Counted from the stretch's first letter, positions 1 through 8,081 are shown. The stretch: 52,106 bases of DNA from JACQKT01 sp038063055 (GCA_038063055.1 JBBTVY010000001.1:1-52106); one strand, 5' to 3'. Made by a program: numbers and translations. Notes: generated from the sequence alone by a model not told the origin.

Positions 1-186
1 AAAAGACTGTTTCCTGGAGCGGTGGCAGTCCCGGCAAAGAAGCTGGCCCAATCGGCTAGGATCCGGCGCGAAAGGCAGTTCGGCAATGGGGCCCTGGCAC
101 TTAGAACAAGACCAACCGCCGGCGCAACCGTCGGCGTCGCCTGCTTTGTGCATAGTCCGGTTAAATCCCTGGTTATCAAAAGCCAT
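1..186 (-). CDS. Small CxxC/CxxCH zinc-ribbon protein, 3' end outside window
   Basis: Reading the minus strand from an ATG at 186 gives 62 codons with no stop before the window edge, so the C-terminus is missing. The product has a CSKC pair near residues 27-30 and a second pair, CRDCHR, near residues 53-58, about 22 residues later, with LPFAPDPSRLGQ between them. Two such Cys pairs read as a zinc ribbon. From memory, short proteins of this pattern (ELPF-PDPSRL-CRDCHR) are common in Patescibacteria, where their role is unknown; nucleic-acid binding would be a guess. No clear ribosome-binding site is seen upstream. The 103 bases between it and the next gene hold only small hairpins (GCCC/GGGC near 209-233 and CTCCTTTCGGAG). 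Confidence 0.6.
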   Translation of the reverse strand, partial: MAFDNQGFNRTMHKAGDADGCAGGWSCSKCQGPIAELPFAPDPSRLGQLLCRDCHRSRKQSF

Positions 187-289
187 TTTGTTTCTTTTTT
201 TTGTTTTTCGCCCTTTTTTCTATCTTCGGGCGAAATACTCTCCTTTCGGAGCGAAACTGCGCCTCGATGCTGTAAGTTTATTTAATCAA

Positions 290-1018
290 TTACTGCGAAA
301 TTGCCTTTAAGGCATTTTCAATAATCGGCTTTAGAGGGGTAACTCGCGGATCCGTGCCGGCGTATTCAAAGGGTTGAGCGCCGCTTATCTTTTGCCCGTT
401 AACGAAAGTTGTCGGAGTTGAATTTATTCCCAAAGAAGCGCCTTCGGAGGTGTCTTTTTTAATCAAATCTGCGTACTTCCCGCTGTCATAGCAGGAAGTA
501 AAACTGCTAACGTCAAGCTTTAGGTCTTTGGCAATCTGAATAAAGAGGTCTTTTTTAAGATTGCCGTTATTTTCTCTTCCGTCTTTAAGTTCTGCTTCAT
601 AAATGGCATCGTGATAGGCCCAGAAATTTCCCTGGTCTTTGGCGCATTCGGCCGCCTGTGCGGCAAGTTCGGACTCAGCTCCCAAAAACTGGAAATTTCT
701 GAAAACCATCTTCGCCTTTCCGGACTCTATGTAATTTTGGCGTATCGACTGCTCGGTTGTGTCAAAAAACCTTGCGCAGAAAGGGCATTGATAATCGCCG
801 TATTCTATTATAGCCACCTGTGCCTTGGGGTCGCCGAGAATGACGTCGCGCGACGTTTCTTTTTTAAGGGAGTCGTTGGTCAGACCCTGATCGTTACCGG
901 TGTTTCCCGGTCCGTTTTTGGAAGTTCCAACAAGATAAATTATCGAACCGGAAATTAAAATTGCCGCCACGATTATGCTGGTCGGCAACAGGTAATCTTT
1001 GTTTTTCTCTGTCTCCAC
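290..1018 (-). CDS. Membrane-anchored DsbA-like thioredoxin-fold protein
   Basis: The 242-residue product begins (GTG start) with a single membrane anchor at about residues 10-31, then a Gly/Asn-rich linker, then a thioredoxin fold. The redox site CPFC is at residues 78-81 in YGDYQCPFCARFF. The late STPTTFVNG segment carries the cis-proline expected opposite the active site. This is the DsbA/BdbD-like family (thioredoxin_4), which oxidises or isomerises disulfides in proteins outside the membrane. The helical insert between CPFC and the cis-proline matches DsbA rather than plain thioredoxin. It lies 37 bases after the PAP2-like gene on the same strand. It may help fold exported proteins of this locus, but no specific partner is visible. 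The family is clear; the exact activity is not. Confidence 0.88.
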   Translation of the reverse strand: METEKNKDYLLPTSIIVAAILISGSIIYLVGTSKNGPGNTGNDQGLTNDSLKKETSRDVILGDPKAQVAIIEYGDYQCPFCARFFDTTEQSIRQNYIESGKAKMVFRNFQFLGAESELAAQAAECAKDQGNFWAYHDAIYEAELKDGRENNGNLKKDLFIQIAKDLKLDVSSFTSCYDSGKYADLIKKDTSEGASLGINSTPTTFVNGQKISGAQPFEYAGTDPRVTPLKPIIENALKAISQ

Positions 1019-1030
1019 GATGTTAATGGC

Positions 1031-1059
1031 AGTTTAATATGAAAATCCTGCTCTGTCAA
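1031..1059 (-). promoter_or_regulatory. Possible sigma70-type promoter for the DsbA-like gene
   Basis: On the minus strand a perfect TTGACA (1054-1059) is followed after 17 bases by TAAACT (1031-1036), a 4/6 match to TATAAT. The -35 box overlaps the TGA stop of the upstream PAP2-like gene. Only 12 bases separate the -10 from the GTG start, which implies a very short leader. Confidence 0.3.
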
Positions 1060-1706
1060 GCTTCTTCCACAAGCACGGCATAATCCCTCTTAAAAAACTC
1101 GAGCTCGGCAAGCTTGAAAATCGCGTATGTTATGAACGGAGCCGCAAAAACGTCTATGGAATAATGGACGTGTGCCAAAAGAACGGCAATTCCGAATATC
1201 GCCGACACCGTCAAAAAAAAGTAGCGCCAAAATTTTTCCCGCCAAAAAATCAAAGCCAGCAAAAAAGTCAGGCCGGTATGCCCGGAGAAAAAGAAACCGT
1301 CTTGCATATTTAAAAGCAGATAAATCTTGTCGATTATGCTGTCTCCCAGCGTTATCTGGTTCGGATAAATACCCAAATGAGTCAAGGTGACAAAAAACGA
1401 CCTTATTATTATGAAAAGCGAAATGACCTTAAGGGAAAAAAGAATGTATCGCGGCTTCAAGACCAGAAGTATCGTTCCAAAAATGGTCACCAAAAACGCG
1501 CCGTCGACCACTACTCTGGTGAGGTCAACAGTGGGCAAATTGTCCAAAAAAAGATCGCCGACAATGTTGGTGGCGCTTTTAGCGGAATAACTTCCGGCGA
1601 AATACTGCACTATTAAAGCGACAATTGAAAACAAAATCCCAACGTAAAGAGATTTTTTCCTTTGGGTTGTCCAAAACCCTATATGCTCGCGAAAAACATT
1701 AATCAT
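1056..1706 (-). CDS. PAP2-like membrane phosphatase/phosphotransferase (sphingomyelin-synthase-like)
   Basis: The 216-residue protein has about six hydrophobic segments. SGHT at residues 141-144 and HVHYSIDV at 179-186 match the two catalytic His motifs of the PAP2 superfamily, in the spacing of the sphingomyelin-synthase-like (PAP2_C) branch, where the second motif is HYT/SIDV. Such enzymes cleave or transfer phosphate or phospho-head groups on lipids at the membrane. In a glycan locus a plausible job is recycling polyprenyl pyrophosphate or modifying lipid head groups, but that is inference. The N-terminal half shows no other domain. It is upstream of, and probably co-transcribed with, the DsbA-like gene. 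Confidence 0.75.
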   Translation of the reverse strand: MINVFREHIGFWTTQRKKSLYVGILFSIVALIVQYFAGSYSAKSATNIVGDLFLDNLPTVDLTRVVVDGAFLVTIFGTILLVLKPRYILFSLKVISLFIIIRSFFVTLTHLGIYPNQITLGDSIIDKIYLLLNMQDGFFFSGHTGLTFLLALIFWREKFWRYFFLTVSAIFGIAVLLAHVHYSIDVFAAPFITYAIFKLAELEFFKRDYAVLVEEA

Positions 1707-1773
1707 TTATGCCGATAATTTACCATAATACAACAACTAACGCGTTTCGGCAAAATTGGCATGCCAGGTGGCG

Positions 1774-1793
1774 CCTACCTGCCGGCAGGCAGG
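1774..1793. repeat. CCTGCCGGCAGG palindrome
   Basis: A 20-base near-perfect palindrome, with a perfect 12-base core CCTGCCGGCAGG at 1778-1789, lies in the 332-base gap between the PAP2-like gene and dedA. One mismatched pair breaks the outer arms. It looks like a dispersed intergenic palindrome. The rest of the gap (1800-1930) shows only a weak AGTAGT/ACTAC hairpin near 1892-1915. Confidence 0.6.
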
Positions 1794-1932
1794 AAAACTC
1801 CACCATTTTCTGCTTTCGTTAAGAAAGAAAGTTAGAGAATGATACTTTAGTAGCAATCGCCGCGCGAGCAACGGAGTTAATAACAAAAAGAGGCAGTAGT
1901 CGAATTTCCACTACCTGGTATGATTCAATTGA

Positions 1933-2043
1933 TGAATCCCGTTAGAAAATTAAACCGGACATCAAAACAAGAAAAAGTGACATTGAGTACTGCCAAACGC
2001 CTGAGGCCGACAAGCGTATTTTATAATTTTCTAACGGGATGAA
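1933..2043. mobile_element. TCCCGTTAGAA-terminated palindromic element, copy 1, with 4-bp direct repeats
   Basis: The element spans 1937-2039 (103 bp). It starts TCCCGTTAGAA and ends TTCTAACGGGA; the arms extend inward as TCCCGTTAGAAAATTA and its complement. It is flanked on both sides by TGAA (1933-1936 and 2040-2043), as expected of a target-site duplication. The right end abuts the dedA start, so the final A of the element plus the duplicated TG forms the ATG. An upstream ATG at 1932 reads through the element for 36 codons (beginning MNPVRKLN) and stops in the TGA that overlaps the dedA ATG. A TATAAT at 2022-2027 lies in the right arm. No transposase is encoded. Confidence 0.82.
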
Positions 2044-2743
2044 AATCCTGTATTTTCTCATTCTTTTTGCTGTTGTTTTTTTGCTGATGGCCACGATCAT
2101 ACATTTTGATTTGTACCGCGCCGGTAATATAGGGATTCCAAAATCCATTTCTTTTTCCAGCGCCTTTCAATGGGTTATAACGGGAGGATACATTTTGATG
2201 TTGGTCGGAATGTTCATGTTCGGGCCGATAATAATATCCGCCGCGGCTTTTGCGGCCGCCCTGGGATATTTCAATATATTGACGGTCTTCGCCATCGCGG
2301 TTTTTGGAGAATTGGCGATTGACCTCGTTTTGTACGCCATCGGTCATTTCAGCCGTATCGCCGTTGTCGAAAGGTACGGCCACTATCTCGGGCTTTCGGC
2401 CGCGAAAATAGAAAATCTGGAAAAACTCATTCAAACTCATTCAACCAAAACTCTTCTGGCCATAAAACTTGCCCCAATACTGCCTGTTCCGGGGCTTATG
2501 CTCATCGGCTCTATGCATATGTCCGTCAAAAAATTCACGCTTATAAATTTTGCGATTGCGCTAGTCAGAGCCGCCATTTTTATGTCCCTCGGATATTATT
2601 TCGGACAAATATACGATTCCATATCCGGCTACGCTGAGAATGTAGGATACGCGCTGGTTGCAGGAATAATTATGGCTGTCGCGGTTTATTATTCCTATAA
2701 AAAAATAACTGAAAAAATATCCGAGAAACTGGAAAATGGTTAA
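2039..2743 (+). CDS. DedA-family (VTT domain) membrane protein
   Basis: The 234-residue protein has five to six hydrophobic segments and the DedA/SNARE-associated signature: an acidic residue in a small-residue membrane stretch (FGELAIDLVLYAIGHF, about residues 84-99) and the later KLAPILPVPGLMLIGSMHM re-entrant loop with its prolines. DedA proteins are linked to undecaprenyl-phosphate or phospholipid translocation; several VTT proteins recycle the C55-P carrier. That would fit a locus assembling glycans on a polyprenyl carrier, but here it is inference. The start codon is formed by the right end of the palindromic element at 1937-2039. Before insertion the same start, ATGAAAAT, would have been present at 1932. 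It is the first gene of a tightly spaced plus-strand run; nine bases separate it from the GT4 gene. Confidence 0.85.
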   Translation: MKILYFLILFAVVFLLMATIIHFDLYRAGNIGIPKSISFSSAFQWVITGGYILMLVGMFMFGPIIISAAAFAAALGYFNILTVFAIAVFGELAIDLVLYAIGHFSRIAVVERYGHYLGLSAAKIENLEKLIQTHSTKTLLAIKLAPILPVPGLMLIGSMHMSVKKFTLINFAIALVRAAIFMSLGYYFGQIYDSISGYAENVGYALVAGIIMAVAVYYSYKKITEKISEKLENG

Positions 2744-2752
2744 AATTTTAAA

Positions 2753-3937
2753 ATGCGCATAGCTATTTTTTCAGACACTTTTTATCCGGAACTTTCCGGA
2801 GTTTCCGATTCCATAATTTCTTTAGCTAAAGAGCTTGCAAAATGTGGGCATGAAATACGTTTTTACGCGCCCCGCTATTCGAAAAGAAACTATGAAAAAG
2901 CCGGACTGGCGCCCGAAGAAATAACGCTTGGCAAAAATATAAGCATAGTAAGATTATTTTCTGTTCCCTACCCCACCGGCACCGGACAAGGCAGATTGGT
3001 AATTCCGTCGCCTTTTATTCTTTGGAACGTAAAAAAATTCAATCCGGATGTCATCCACACCCAACTCTTCTTCGGAGCCGGACTTGAAGCGCTCTGGTCG
3101 GCGAAAATACTCAAAAAACCGCTCATAGGGACGAATCACACGGCCATAAAGGAATTTATTAAGTACAGCCCGCTGAGGGGCAAATGGGCGTCCAATATGA
3201 TACTCCGTTACGTGAACTGGTACTATGACAAATGTGACCTGATAACCGCCCCTTCGCGCTCGGTTGTTGACGAAATGAAATTCTACGGATTCACCAAAGA
3301 GTCGCACGTCATTTCGAATCCAGTGGATACCCAGACGTTTGTTCCTTTGCCAAACAAAAACTGGCTAAGGAAAAAATTCGGCTTTGGAGATTACACGATA
3401 ATCCACGCGGGTCGACTTTCCGGGGAAAGAAAAATAGAAGTCATAATAAATGCTGTTTCGATTGTCAAAAAAGAATTCCCGAAAACGGAACTGGCTATCG
3501 CGGGGCGCGGCTCGGCAGAAAAGGAATTGAAATCTTTGGCTGCCATGCTCGGAATACAATCTTCGGTCAAATTCATTGGATTTCTGGACAAATCCACGCT
3601 GGCCGAGGCCTATAATGCCTCCGAAATCTTTATCATAACAAGCACTTCCGACACCCAAAGCATGGTTATGATGCAAGCCATGGCCGCCGGTCTGCCGGTG
3701 ATAGGGGTCAAAGCGAGGGCGTTGCCGGAATACATAAACAACAAAAACGGCATACTTGTCGAACCCGACGACTCAGAAGCTCTCGCTAAAAAAATAATTT
3801 TTCTTTTTAAAAATCCGAGAAAAAGAAAAATTCTCGGTGACGGCGCCAGAAAGTTCGCGTTTAATTTCAGTTCTGAAAGTATAGCCAAAGCTTGGGAAAA
3901 AATTTACGAAAGGGCGGCAAGTAAGGCGGCACGATGA
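2753..3937 (+). CDS. GT4-family glycosyltransferase (GT-B fold)
   Basis: The 394-residue protein opens with IAIFSDTFYPELSGVSDSI, the N-terminal GT-B strand and glycine loop, and carries HAGRLSGERKIEVII at the start of the nucleotide-binding half. The usual EX7E motif reads D300-T-Q-S-M-V-M-M-Q308, so both acidic positions are changed (DX7Q), followed by AMAAGLPVIGV. Family 4 retaining enzymes transfer sugars from nucleotide donors; the (S/T)DTQ-type motif resembles enzymes that glycosylate lipids. It acts at the cytosolic membrane face. Its TGA overlaps the next ATG (ATGA at 3934-3937), showing translational coupling to the hydrolase. Donor and acceptor cannot be told from sequence. Confidence 0.88.
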   Translation: MRIAIFSDTFYPELSGVSDSIISLAKELAKCGHEIRFYAPRYSKRNYEKAGLAPEEITLGKNISIVRLFSVPYPTGTGQGRLVIPSPFILWNVKKFNPDVIHTQLFFGAGLEALWSAKILKKPLIGTNHTAIKEFIKYSPLRGKWASNMILRYVNWYYDKCDLITAPSRSVVDEMKFYGFTKESHVISNPVDTQTFVPLPNKNWLRKKFGFGDYTIIHAGRLSGERKIEVIINAVSIVKKEFPKTELAIAGRGSAEKELKSLAAMLGIQSSVKFIGFLDKSTLAEAYNASEIFIITSTSDTQSMVMMQAMAAGLPVIGVKARALPEYINNKNGILVEPDDSEALAKKIIFLFKNPRKRKILGDGARKFAFNFSSESIAKAWEKIYERAASKAAR

Positions 3938-4740
3938 AAGAGCATTTCTTATTTGAGAGAGGTATTTATTATAGAACGAACGATTTTCGGTCTAATCGTC
4001 AAACGCTCGTTTTTATTCATGGGTTAACCGGCAGTTCATCAGCTTGGTTGGAGTACGAAAAAAGATTCCAGGCAGACTTTAATATTCTTACATTTGACTT
4101 GCGGGGTCATGGTAAATCCAATAAGCCAAAGCGCTATCAGGACTATGAAATACGGGACTTCGTCCAGGATATAGATGAGCTGGTTAAACATCTCCGTATC
4201 GAAAAATTCACCATGATCAGTCATTCCTTCGGAGTGGTAATAGCATTGGAGTTTTTAATCCAGAATCAGGCCAAAGTAGAGTCAGTGATATTTTTAGCTC
4301 CCATCTTCAACGTCAAAAAAGTTAGGTGGGCACGGATTGTTCACATATTACTCGGCTGGGCTGCAAGTATCATGAGCCGGGCTCCATTTTCAGGTAACGC
4401 CGGCAAGCACATTGATTATTCAAAGTATCAAAATACTGGTGACTGGAATTTAAGAAGAATGGCGGCTGATGTCCCCAATACCAGCTTTCATGTTTATGTG
4501 TACTGCCTAGACCATATCTATAGGTTTGAAGGCGAACATTGCCTTAGCCAAATATCCATTCCAACCCTCATTGTTCATGGCAAAAAAGACACCCTTATGC
4601 CAGTTAAAAATGTTATCGAGGAGGTCAAAAAAATAAAAAAGCATAAGCTCATTCTCTTGGATAATGCCAACCATATTATCGTGTTAAATAATATTTCCGA
4701 GGTCTCAAAAGCTATCGAAGATTTTGTTGCTACGGTCTAA
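3934..4740 (+). CDS. Alpha/beta-fold hydrolase
   Basis: The 268-residue protein has the full triad of the family: oxyanion loop FIHGLTGSSSAW, the LRGHGKS turn, nucleophile elbow S-H-S98-F-G, D219 in GKKDTLMP and H247 in DNANHIIVL. The length is normal and a cap region lies at about residues 125-200. Family members include esterases, lipases and C-C hydrolases, so the substrate is unknown. The four-base overlap with the upstream GT4 suggests the two act together, perhaps by trimming or deacylating a glycolipid, but this is inference. No signal peptide is visible, so it is probably cytosolic. A 69-base gap with no obvious signal follows. Confidence 0.88.
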   Translation: MKEHFLFERGIYYRTNDFRSNRQTLVFIHGLTGSSSAWLEYEKRFQADFNILTFDLRGHGKSNKPKRYQDYEIRDFVQDIDELVKHLRIEKFTMISHSFGVVIALEFLIQNQAKVESVIFLAPIFNVKKVRWARIVHILLGWAASIMSRAPFSGNAGKHIDYSKYQNTGDWNLRRMAADVPNTSFHVYVYCLDHIYRFEGEHCLSQISIPTLIVHGKKDTLMPVKNVIEEVKKIKKHKLILLDNANHIIVLNNISEVSKAIEDFVATV

Positions 4741-4809
4741 CTTTCAAAAATAACGGACAAGGAGTTATAATGCGACTAATCGAAAGAAGTATCTAATTCC
4801 AAAGGGAAA

Positions 4810-5598
4810 ATGAATCGCACAACTGATAAAATCAAGTTAAGCTTCGTAATACCGGCATATAACGAGGAAAAAATGCTGCCGGCCTGCCTTGAATCGGTTT
4901 TTGAAGAAATAAAGAAAAACGACTGGGCTTCGTTCGAAGTTATTGTCGTAAACAACGCCTCCACTGACGGAACCAGAAAAACGGCGGAAAGATACGCCGG
5001 GACTATTGTAGTCAATGAACCAAAAAAAGGATTAGCCCGCGCCAGACAGGCGGGATTCCTGAAATCCACCGGCGATTTGATAGCCAACGTAGACGCGGAC
5101 ACGATTCTTCCCGACGGCTGGATTAAAAAAGTAATGAAAGAATTTTCAAAAAATTCCGAATTGATTTGTCTTAGCGGCCCGTACTTTTATTATGATGTCC
5201 CCGCCTTAACAAGATTTATGACAAGGGTGTTTTATGGTTTCGGATTTATGGCCTACATAATAAATAAACATATTCTTAAAATAAGTTCCATGGTCCAAGG
5301 AGGAAATTTTATAGTAAAACGTTCCGCGCTTGAAAAAATCGGCGGTTTTGACACTTCAATCGAATTTTATGGAGAAGATACCGATGTCGCTAGGCGTCTT
5401 AACGGCTTCGGCGACGTAAAATTTACTTTTTCTTTGCCAATTTACGCTTCCGGCAGACGACTGTACGGCGAAGGAGTTTTCAGGGCTGGAATGCGATACG
5501 CCGCCAATTTCTTCTGGGTAAGTTATTTCAAGAAACCGCTTACCAAAAAGTATTCAGACTTCAGGCAAAAAACCAACGGTCCCGGCTCCGATTTTTAA
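4810..5598 (+). CDS. GT2-family glycosyltransferase
   Basis: The 262-residue GT-A enzyme begins SFVIPAYNEEKMLPACLESV, has VVNNASTDGT for UDP/GDP binding and the metal-binding D95-A-D97 in ANVDADTILPDGW. GGFDTSIEFYGEDTDVARRL supplies the acceptor-side ED motif. It therefore looks like a complete inverting family 2 enzyme without a membrane anchor, acting on the cytosolic face. It sits just before the priming sugar-phosphate transferase (18-base gap), so it may add an early sugar to the lipid-linked acceptor. Which sugar it transfers cannot be read from the sequence. Confidence 0.9.
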   Translation: MNRTTDKIKLSFVIPAYNEEKMLPACLESVFEEIKKNDWASFEVIVVNNASTDGTRKTAERYAGTIVVNEPKKGLARARQAGFLKSTGDLIANVDADTILPDGWIKKVMKEFSKNSELICLSGPYFYYDVPALTRFMTRVFYGFGFMAYIINKHILKISSMVQGGNFIVKRSALEKIGGFDTSIEFYGEDTDVARRLNGFGDVKFTFSLPIYASGRRLYGEGVFRAGMRYAANFFWVSYFKKPLTKKYSDFRQKTNGPGSDF

Positions 5599-5616
5599 TT
5601 TTCGTCAAAAAATATA

Positions 5617-6939
5617 ATGAGAATAATTTTTTTGATAGTCGGCGATTTTCTTGTTCTGTATCTCAGTCTTTTTGCCGCGCTCGTTGTCCGATATGGAGGT
5701 AATTTCTACGAAAGATTTGTTTCCGAACACTTCGTTCCGTTCAGCATAATTTTCGTTATCTGGTTAATTGTTTTTTACGTTTCCGGTTTATACGATTCCA
5801 GGCGCTTGAGAAACAATATGGATTTCCTGAAAACGCTCTGGCTCGCAATCGGGGTTAATGCCGTTATGGCAATGCTCTTCTTTTATCTCATCCCCTATTT
5901 CGTGATTACTCCAAAAACTAATCTTTTTGTGTTCATAATTATATTTGCGGCGTTAGAAATAACTTGGCGCCGTTCTTTCAATAAATTTACCGCGCAATTC
6001 CAGGCTAAAACAAAACTGGCGATAGTCGGTTCGGGCCAGGCCGTCGAAGAAATTTCAGCATTTGTGAAAGAAAATTCCCAGCTCGGTTACGAACTCGCGC
6101 TCTGGCTAAAAAATAAAGAAGATTTTTCTCCGCTTAAAGAAATTATCGATTGGGAAAAGCTTGTCATAAAAAATAAAATCGATTTGATTGTCATACCGCG
6201 CTATTTCAAAAATGAGCCGGAGGCCGCGAAAATTTTTTACCGTCTTCTTACGCTCGGCGTTAACGTTGTCGATTTGCCGACCTTTTATGAAATTATTTTC
6301 CAGAAAATCCCTCTGGAGGAAGTCAACGAAGAATGGTTTCTCGACGAAATAGTTGAAAAGGAAAAATTTTACGACAATCTCAAAAGAGGCATAGAGTTGA
6401 TTGTCGCGTTTGTCCTGGGCGTTCTTCTCCTGCCCGTTGAAATACTGATTACTTTTATTGTGAAAATCTCCTCGCCAGGACCTGCTATTTACAAACAAAC
6501 CCGGGTCGGCCGGAACAGGAAAGAATTCACAATATACAAATTCAGGACCATGAAAATGAACGAAGCCCATGAATGGCCGGAAGAGAACGACAAAAGAATA
6601 ACCGCCGTTGGAGGGTTTTTGAGAAAAACCCACCTCGACGAACTCCCGCAGCTCCTGAATATAATTAAAGGAGACGTTTCTTTTGTGGGGCCAAGGCCTG
6701 ATTTCCTTGATTTTTACGACAATCTCGAAAAAACCATTCCATACTATTCGATTAGAACGCTGGTCCGTCCCGGAGTTACCGGCTGGGCGCAAACCAAATA
6801 CCCCATTACTGCATCTATCGAACAAACCAAAGAACGTTTGGCTTATGACCTCTACTATATAAAAAACCGTTCGGTCGCCCTTGATATTGCAATCATCGCT
6901 AAAACGGTTAAAGTGCTTCTGACAGCGCAGGGGCGCTGA
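5617..6939 (+). CDS. Polyprenyl-phosphate sugar-1-phosphate transferase (WbaP/CpsE-like priming enzyme)
   Basis: The 440-residue protein has an N-terminal bundle of four membrane helices (residues 1 to about 115), a middle Rossmann-like region starting KLAIVGSGQAVEEI, and a C-terminal bacterial sugar transferase domain. The last contains the re-entrant helix and the conserved ISSPGPAIYKQTRVGR, YKFRTMKMN, THLDELPQLLNIIKGD and FVGPRPD motifs, then RPGVTGWAQ. This architecture is that of polyisoprenyl-phosphate hexose-1-phosphate transferases, which start a repeat unit by moving a sugar phosphate from a UDP-sugar to undecaprenyl phosphate. All key motifs are present. It is the only priming enzyme visible in the window and so a likely entry point of the pathway. 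Confidence 0.93.
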   Translation: MRIIFLIVGDFLVLYLSLFAALVVRYGGNFYERFVSEHFVPFSIIFVIWLIVFYVSGLYDSRRLRNNMDFLKTLWLAIGVNAVMAMLFFYLIPYFVITPKTNLFVFIIIFAALEITWRRSFNKFTAQFQAKTKLAIVGSGQAVEEISAFVKENSQLGYELALWLKNKEDFSPLKEIIDWEKLVIKNKIDLIVIPRYFKNEPEAAKIFYRLLTLGVNVVDLPTFYEIIFQKIPLEEVNEEWFLDEIVEKEKFYDNLKRGIELIVAFVLGVLLLPVEILITFIVKISSPGPAIYKQTRVGRNRKEFTIYKFRTMKMNEAHEWPEENDKRITAVGGFLRKTHLDELPQLLNIIKGDVSFVGPRPDFLDFYDNLEKTIPYYSIRTLVRPGVTGWAQTKYPITASIEQTKERLAYDLYYIKNRSVALDIAIIAKTVKVLLTAQGR

Positions 6940-6945
6940 AAAAAA

Positions 6946-7072
6946 TGAATCCCGTTAGAAGCAATAATTTCATGATTTTCAAAATATACCCCATATTTCC
7001 GATAAAAGTCGCTTTTAATAAAACCGCTGATTTACGATTGTCTTAAAGACAATCTGCTTCTAACGGGATGAA
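6946..7072. mobile_element. TCCCGTTAGAA-terminated palindromic element, copy 2, with 4-bp direct repeats
   Basis: The element spans 6950-7068 (119 bp), starting TCCCGTTAGAAGC and ending GCTTCTAACGGGA. TGAA flanks both ends (6946-6949 and 7069-7072). The interior is unlike copies 1 and 3 and holds its own hairpin, GATTGTCTT-A-AAGACAATC at 7036-7054. As in copy 1, the right end forms the start codon of the next gene: the last A plus TG gives the ATG at 7068. An upstream ATG at 6945 begins MNPVRS and reaches a TAA inside the element, so the regenerated ATG is the real start. Confidence 0.82.
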
Positions 7073-8048
7073 AATTCTATTGACGGGAAGCGCCGGCTAT
7101 ATAGCCGGAGTTCTTCTAAAAAAGCTTCTTCGGGAACCGAATGTGAACGAAATAGTCGGCATAGACTTCCTGCCTCAGCCCGCGGAAATAAAAAGCGGGA
7201 AACTTTTTTGGATAAAACACAATCTGGCGGAACACGGCTGGGAAGAAACGGCGCGCAAGCAGGGACCGTTCGACGTTGTTGTTCATCTTGCTTTCAAGAT
7301 AAGAAGTCCTTATGGAAAAGTGGAAGAAACTGGAAAAGAAAACTTTTTGGAATGTAAAAACGTTTTTGATTTCGCATTCGAAAACAAAATTCCGAAACTT
7401 ATATATTCAAGCAGCGTGGCGGCTTACGGCGCCTCCGAAGAAAATATCGGCGTTTTTCTCAAAGAAAGCTCGCCGTTGAAAGAAAATAAATCCTCTTATG
7501 GCGCCCAGAAAAAGGCCGTCGAGGAGCTTCTTTCGACAATGATTTCAAGTAACCGTCCGGAAACAGAGGTTATCATTTTGCGGCTGGGCAGTGTCACCGG
7601 ACCTGCCGGACAGAACCTCAAAAGTAAATCAATCAGTCTAATATCTTTCATCAGAAAAATTTTGCCATTCGTTATCGAAGCCGACCCGGCCTGGGCGCGC
7701 CAGTTCGTCCACGAAGAAGACGTAGCTGATGCCATAGTCAAGTTAATGAATTCGCCCTTTAAAAAGAGCGGAAATGAAATTTACAACGTGGCCCCGCCAG
7801 AATTCCTTACCGCCCGCGATATGGCAAAGCTTCTCGGGAAAACGGTTATAAAGGTTCCAAAATTCCTCATACGGCCTCTTTTCTGGCTTGCCTGGAATCT
7901 GACGCTCGGCAGAATTCCGACCCATCCGGATTCTTCCGCCGGCTTGATTTATCCGATAAATGTCGACGGCTCAAAAATAAAATCGATAGGATTTGATTAT
8001 CGCTTTTCGCCCGCAGACGCTCTGCTCGCGAAAAAAAGTACGCCTTGA
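7068..8048 (+). CDS. NAD-dependent epimerase/dehydratase (extended SDR)
   Basis: The 326-residue protein begins with the Rossmann motif LLTGSAGYIAG (GxxGxxG) and has the catalytic YxxxK as SYGAQKKAVEELL, preceded by SSSVAAYG. This is the extended short-chain dehydrogenase family that makes or epimerises nucleotide sugars. The specific substrate is not evident; a C-terminal region starting PLFWLAWNLT is more hydrophobic than usual, as in NAD-epimerases acting near membranes. Its start codon is created by palindromic element copy 2. It probably continues the plus-strand operon with the GalE-like gene 33 bases downstream. Confidence 0.85.
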   Translation: MKILLTGSAGYIAGVLLKKLLREPNVNEIVGIDFLPQPAEIKSGKLFWIKHNLAEHGWEETARKQGPFDVVVHLAFKIRSPYGKVEETGKENFLECKNVFDFAFENKIPKLIYSSSVAAYGASEENIGVFLKESSPLKENKSSYGAQKKAVEELLSTMISSNRPETEVIILRLGSVTGPAGQNLKSKSISLISFIRKILPFVIEADPAWARQFVHEEDVADAIVKLMNSPFKKSGNEIYNVAPPEFLTARDMAKLLGKTVIKVPKFLIRPLFWLAWNLTLGRIPTHPDSSAGLIYPINVDGSKIKSIGFDYRFSPADALLAKKSTP

Positions 8049-8081
8049 ATTAATAGACGTCGTGCTTGTAAAATTAACTTA

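Noticed and set aside
1707..1932. tRNA or small RNA in the gap before dedA
   Set aside because: No cloverleaf or conserved RNA motif could be made; only a palindrome and weak hairpins are seen.
1932..2042. 36-codon gene starting MNPVRKLN
   Set aside because: It lies almost wholly within the palindromic element and its sequence is dictated by the inverted ends; more likely read-through than a gene.
2021..2440. Minus-strand frame over dedA
   Set aside because: It is the reverse of a clear DedA protein and has no domain or start signal.
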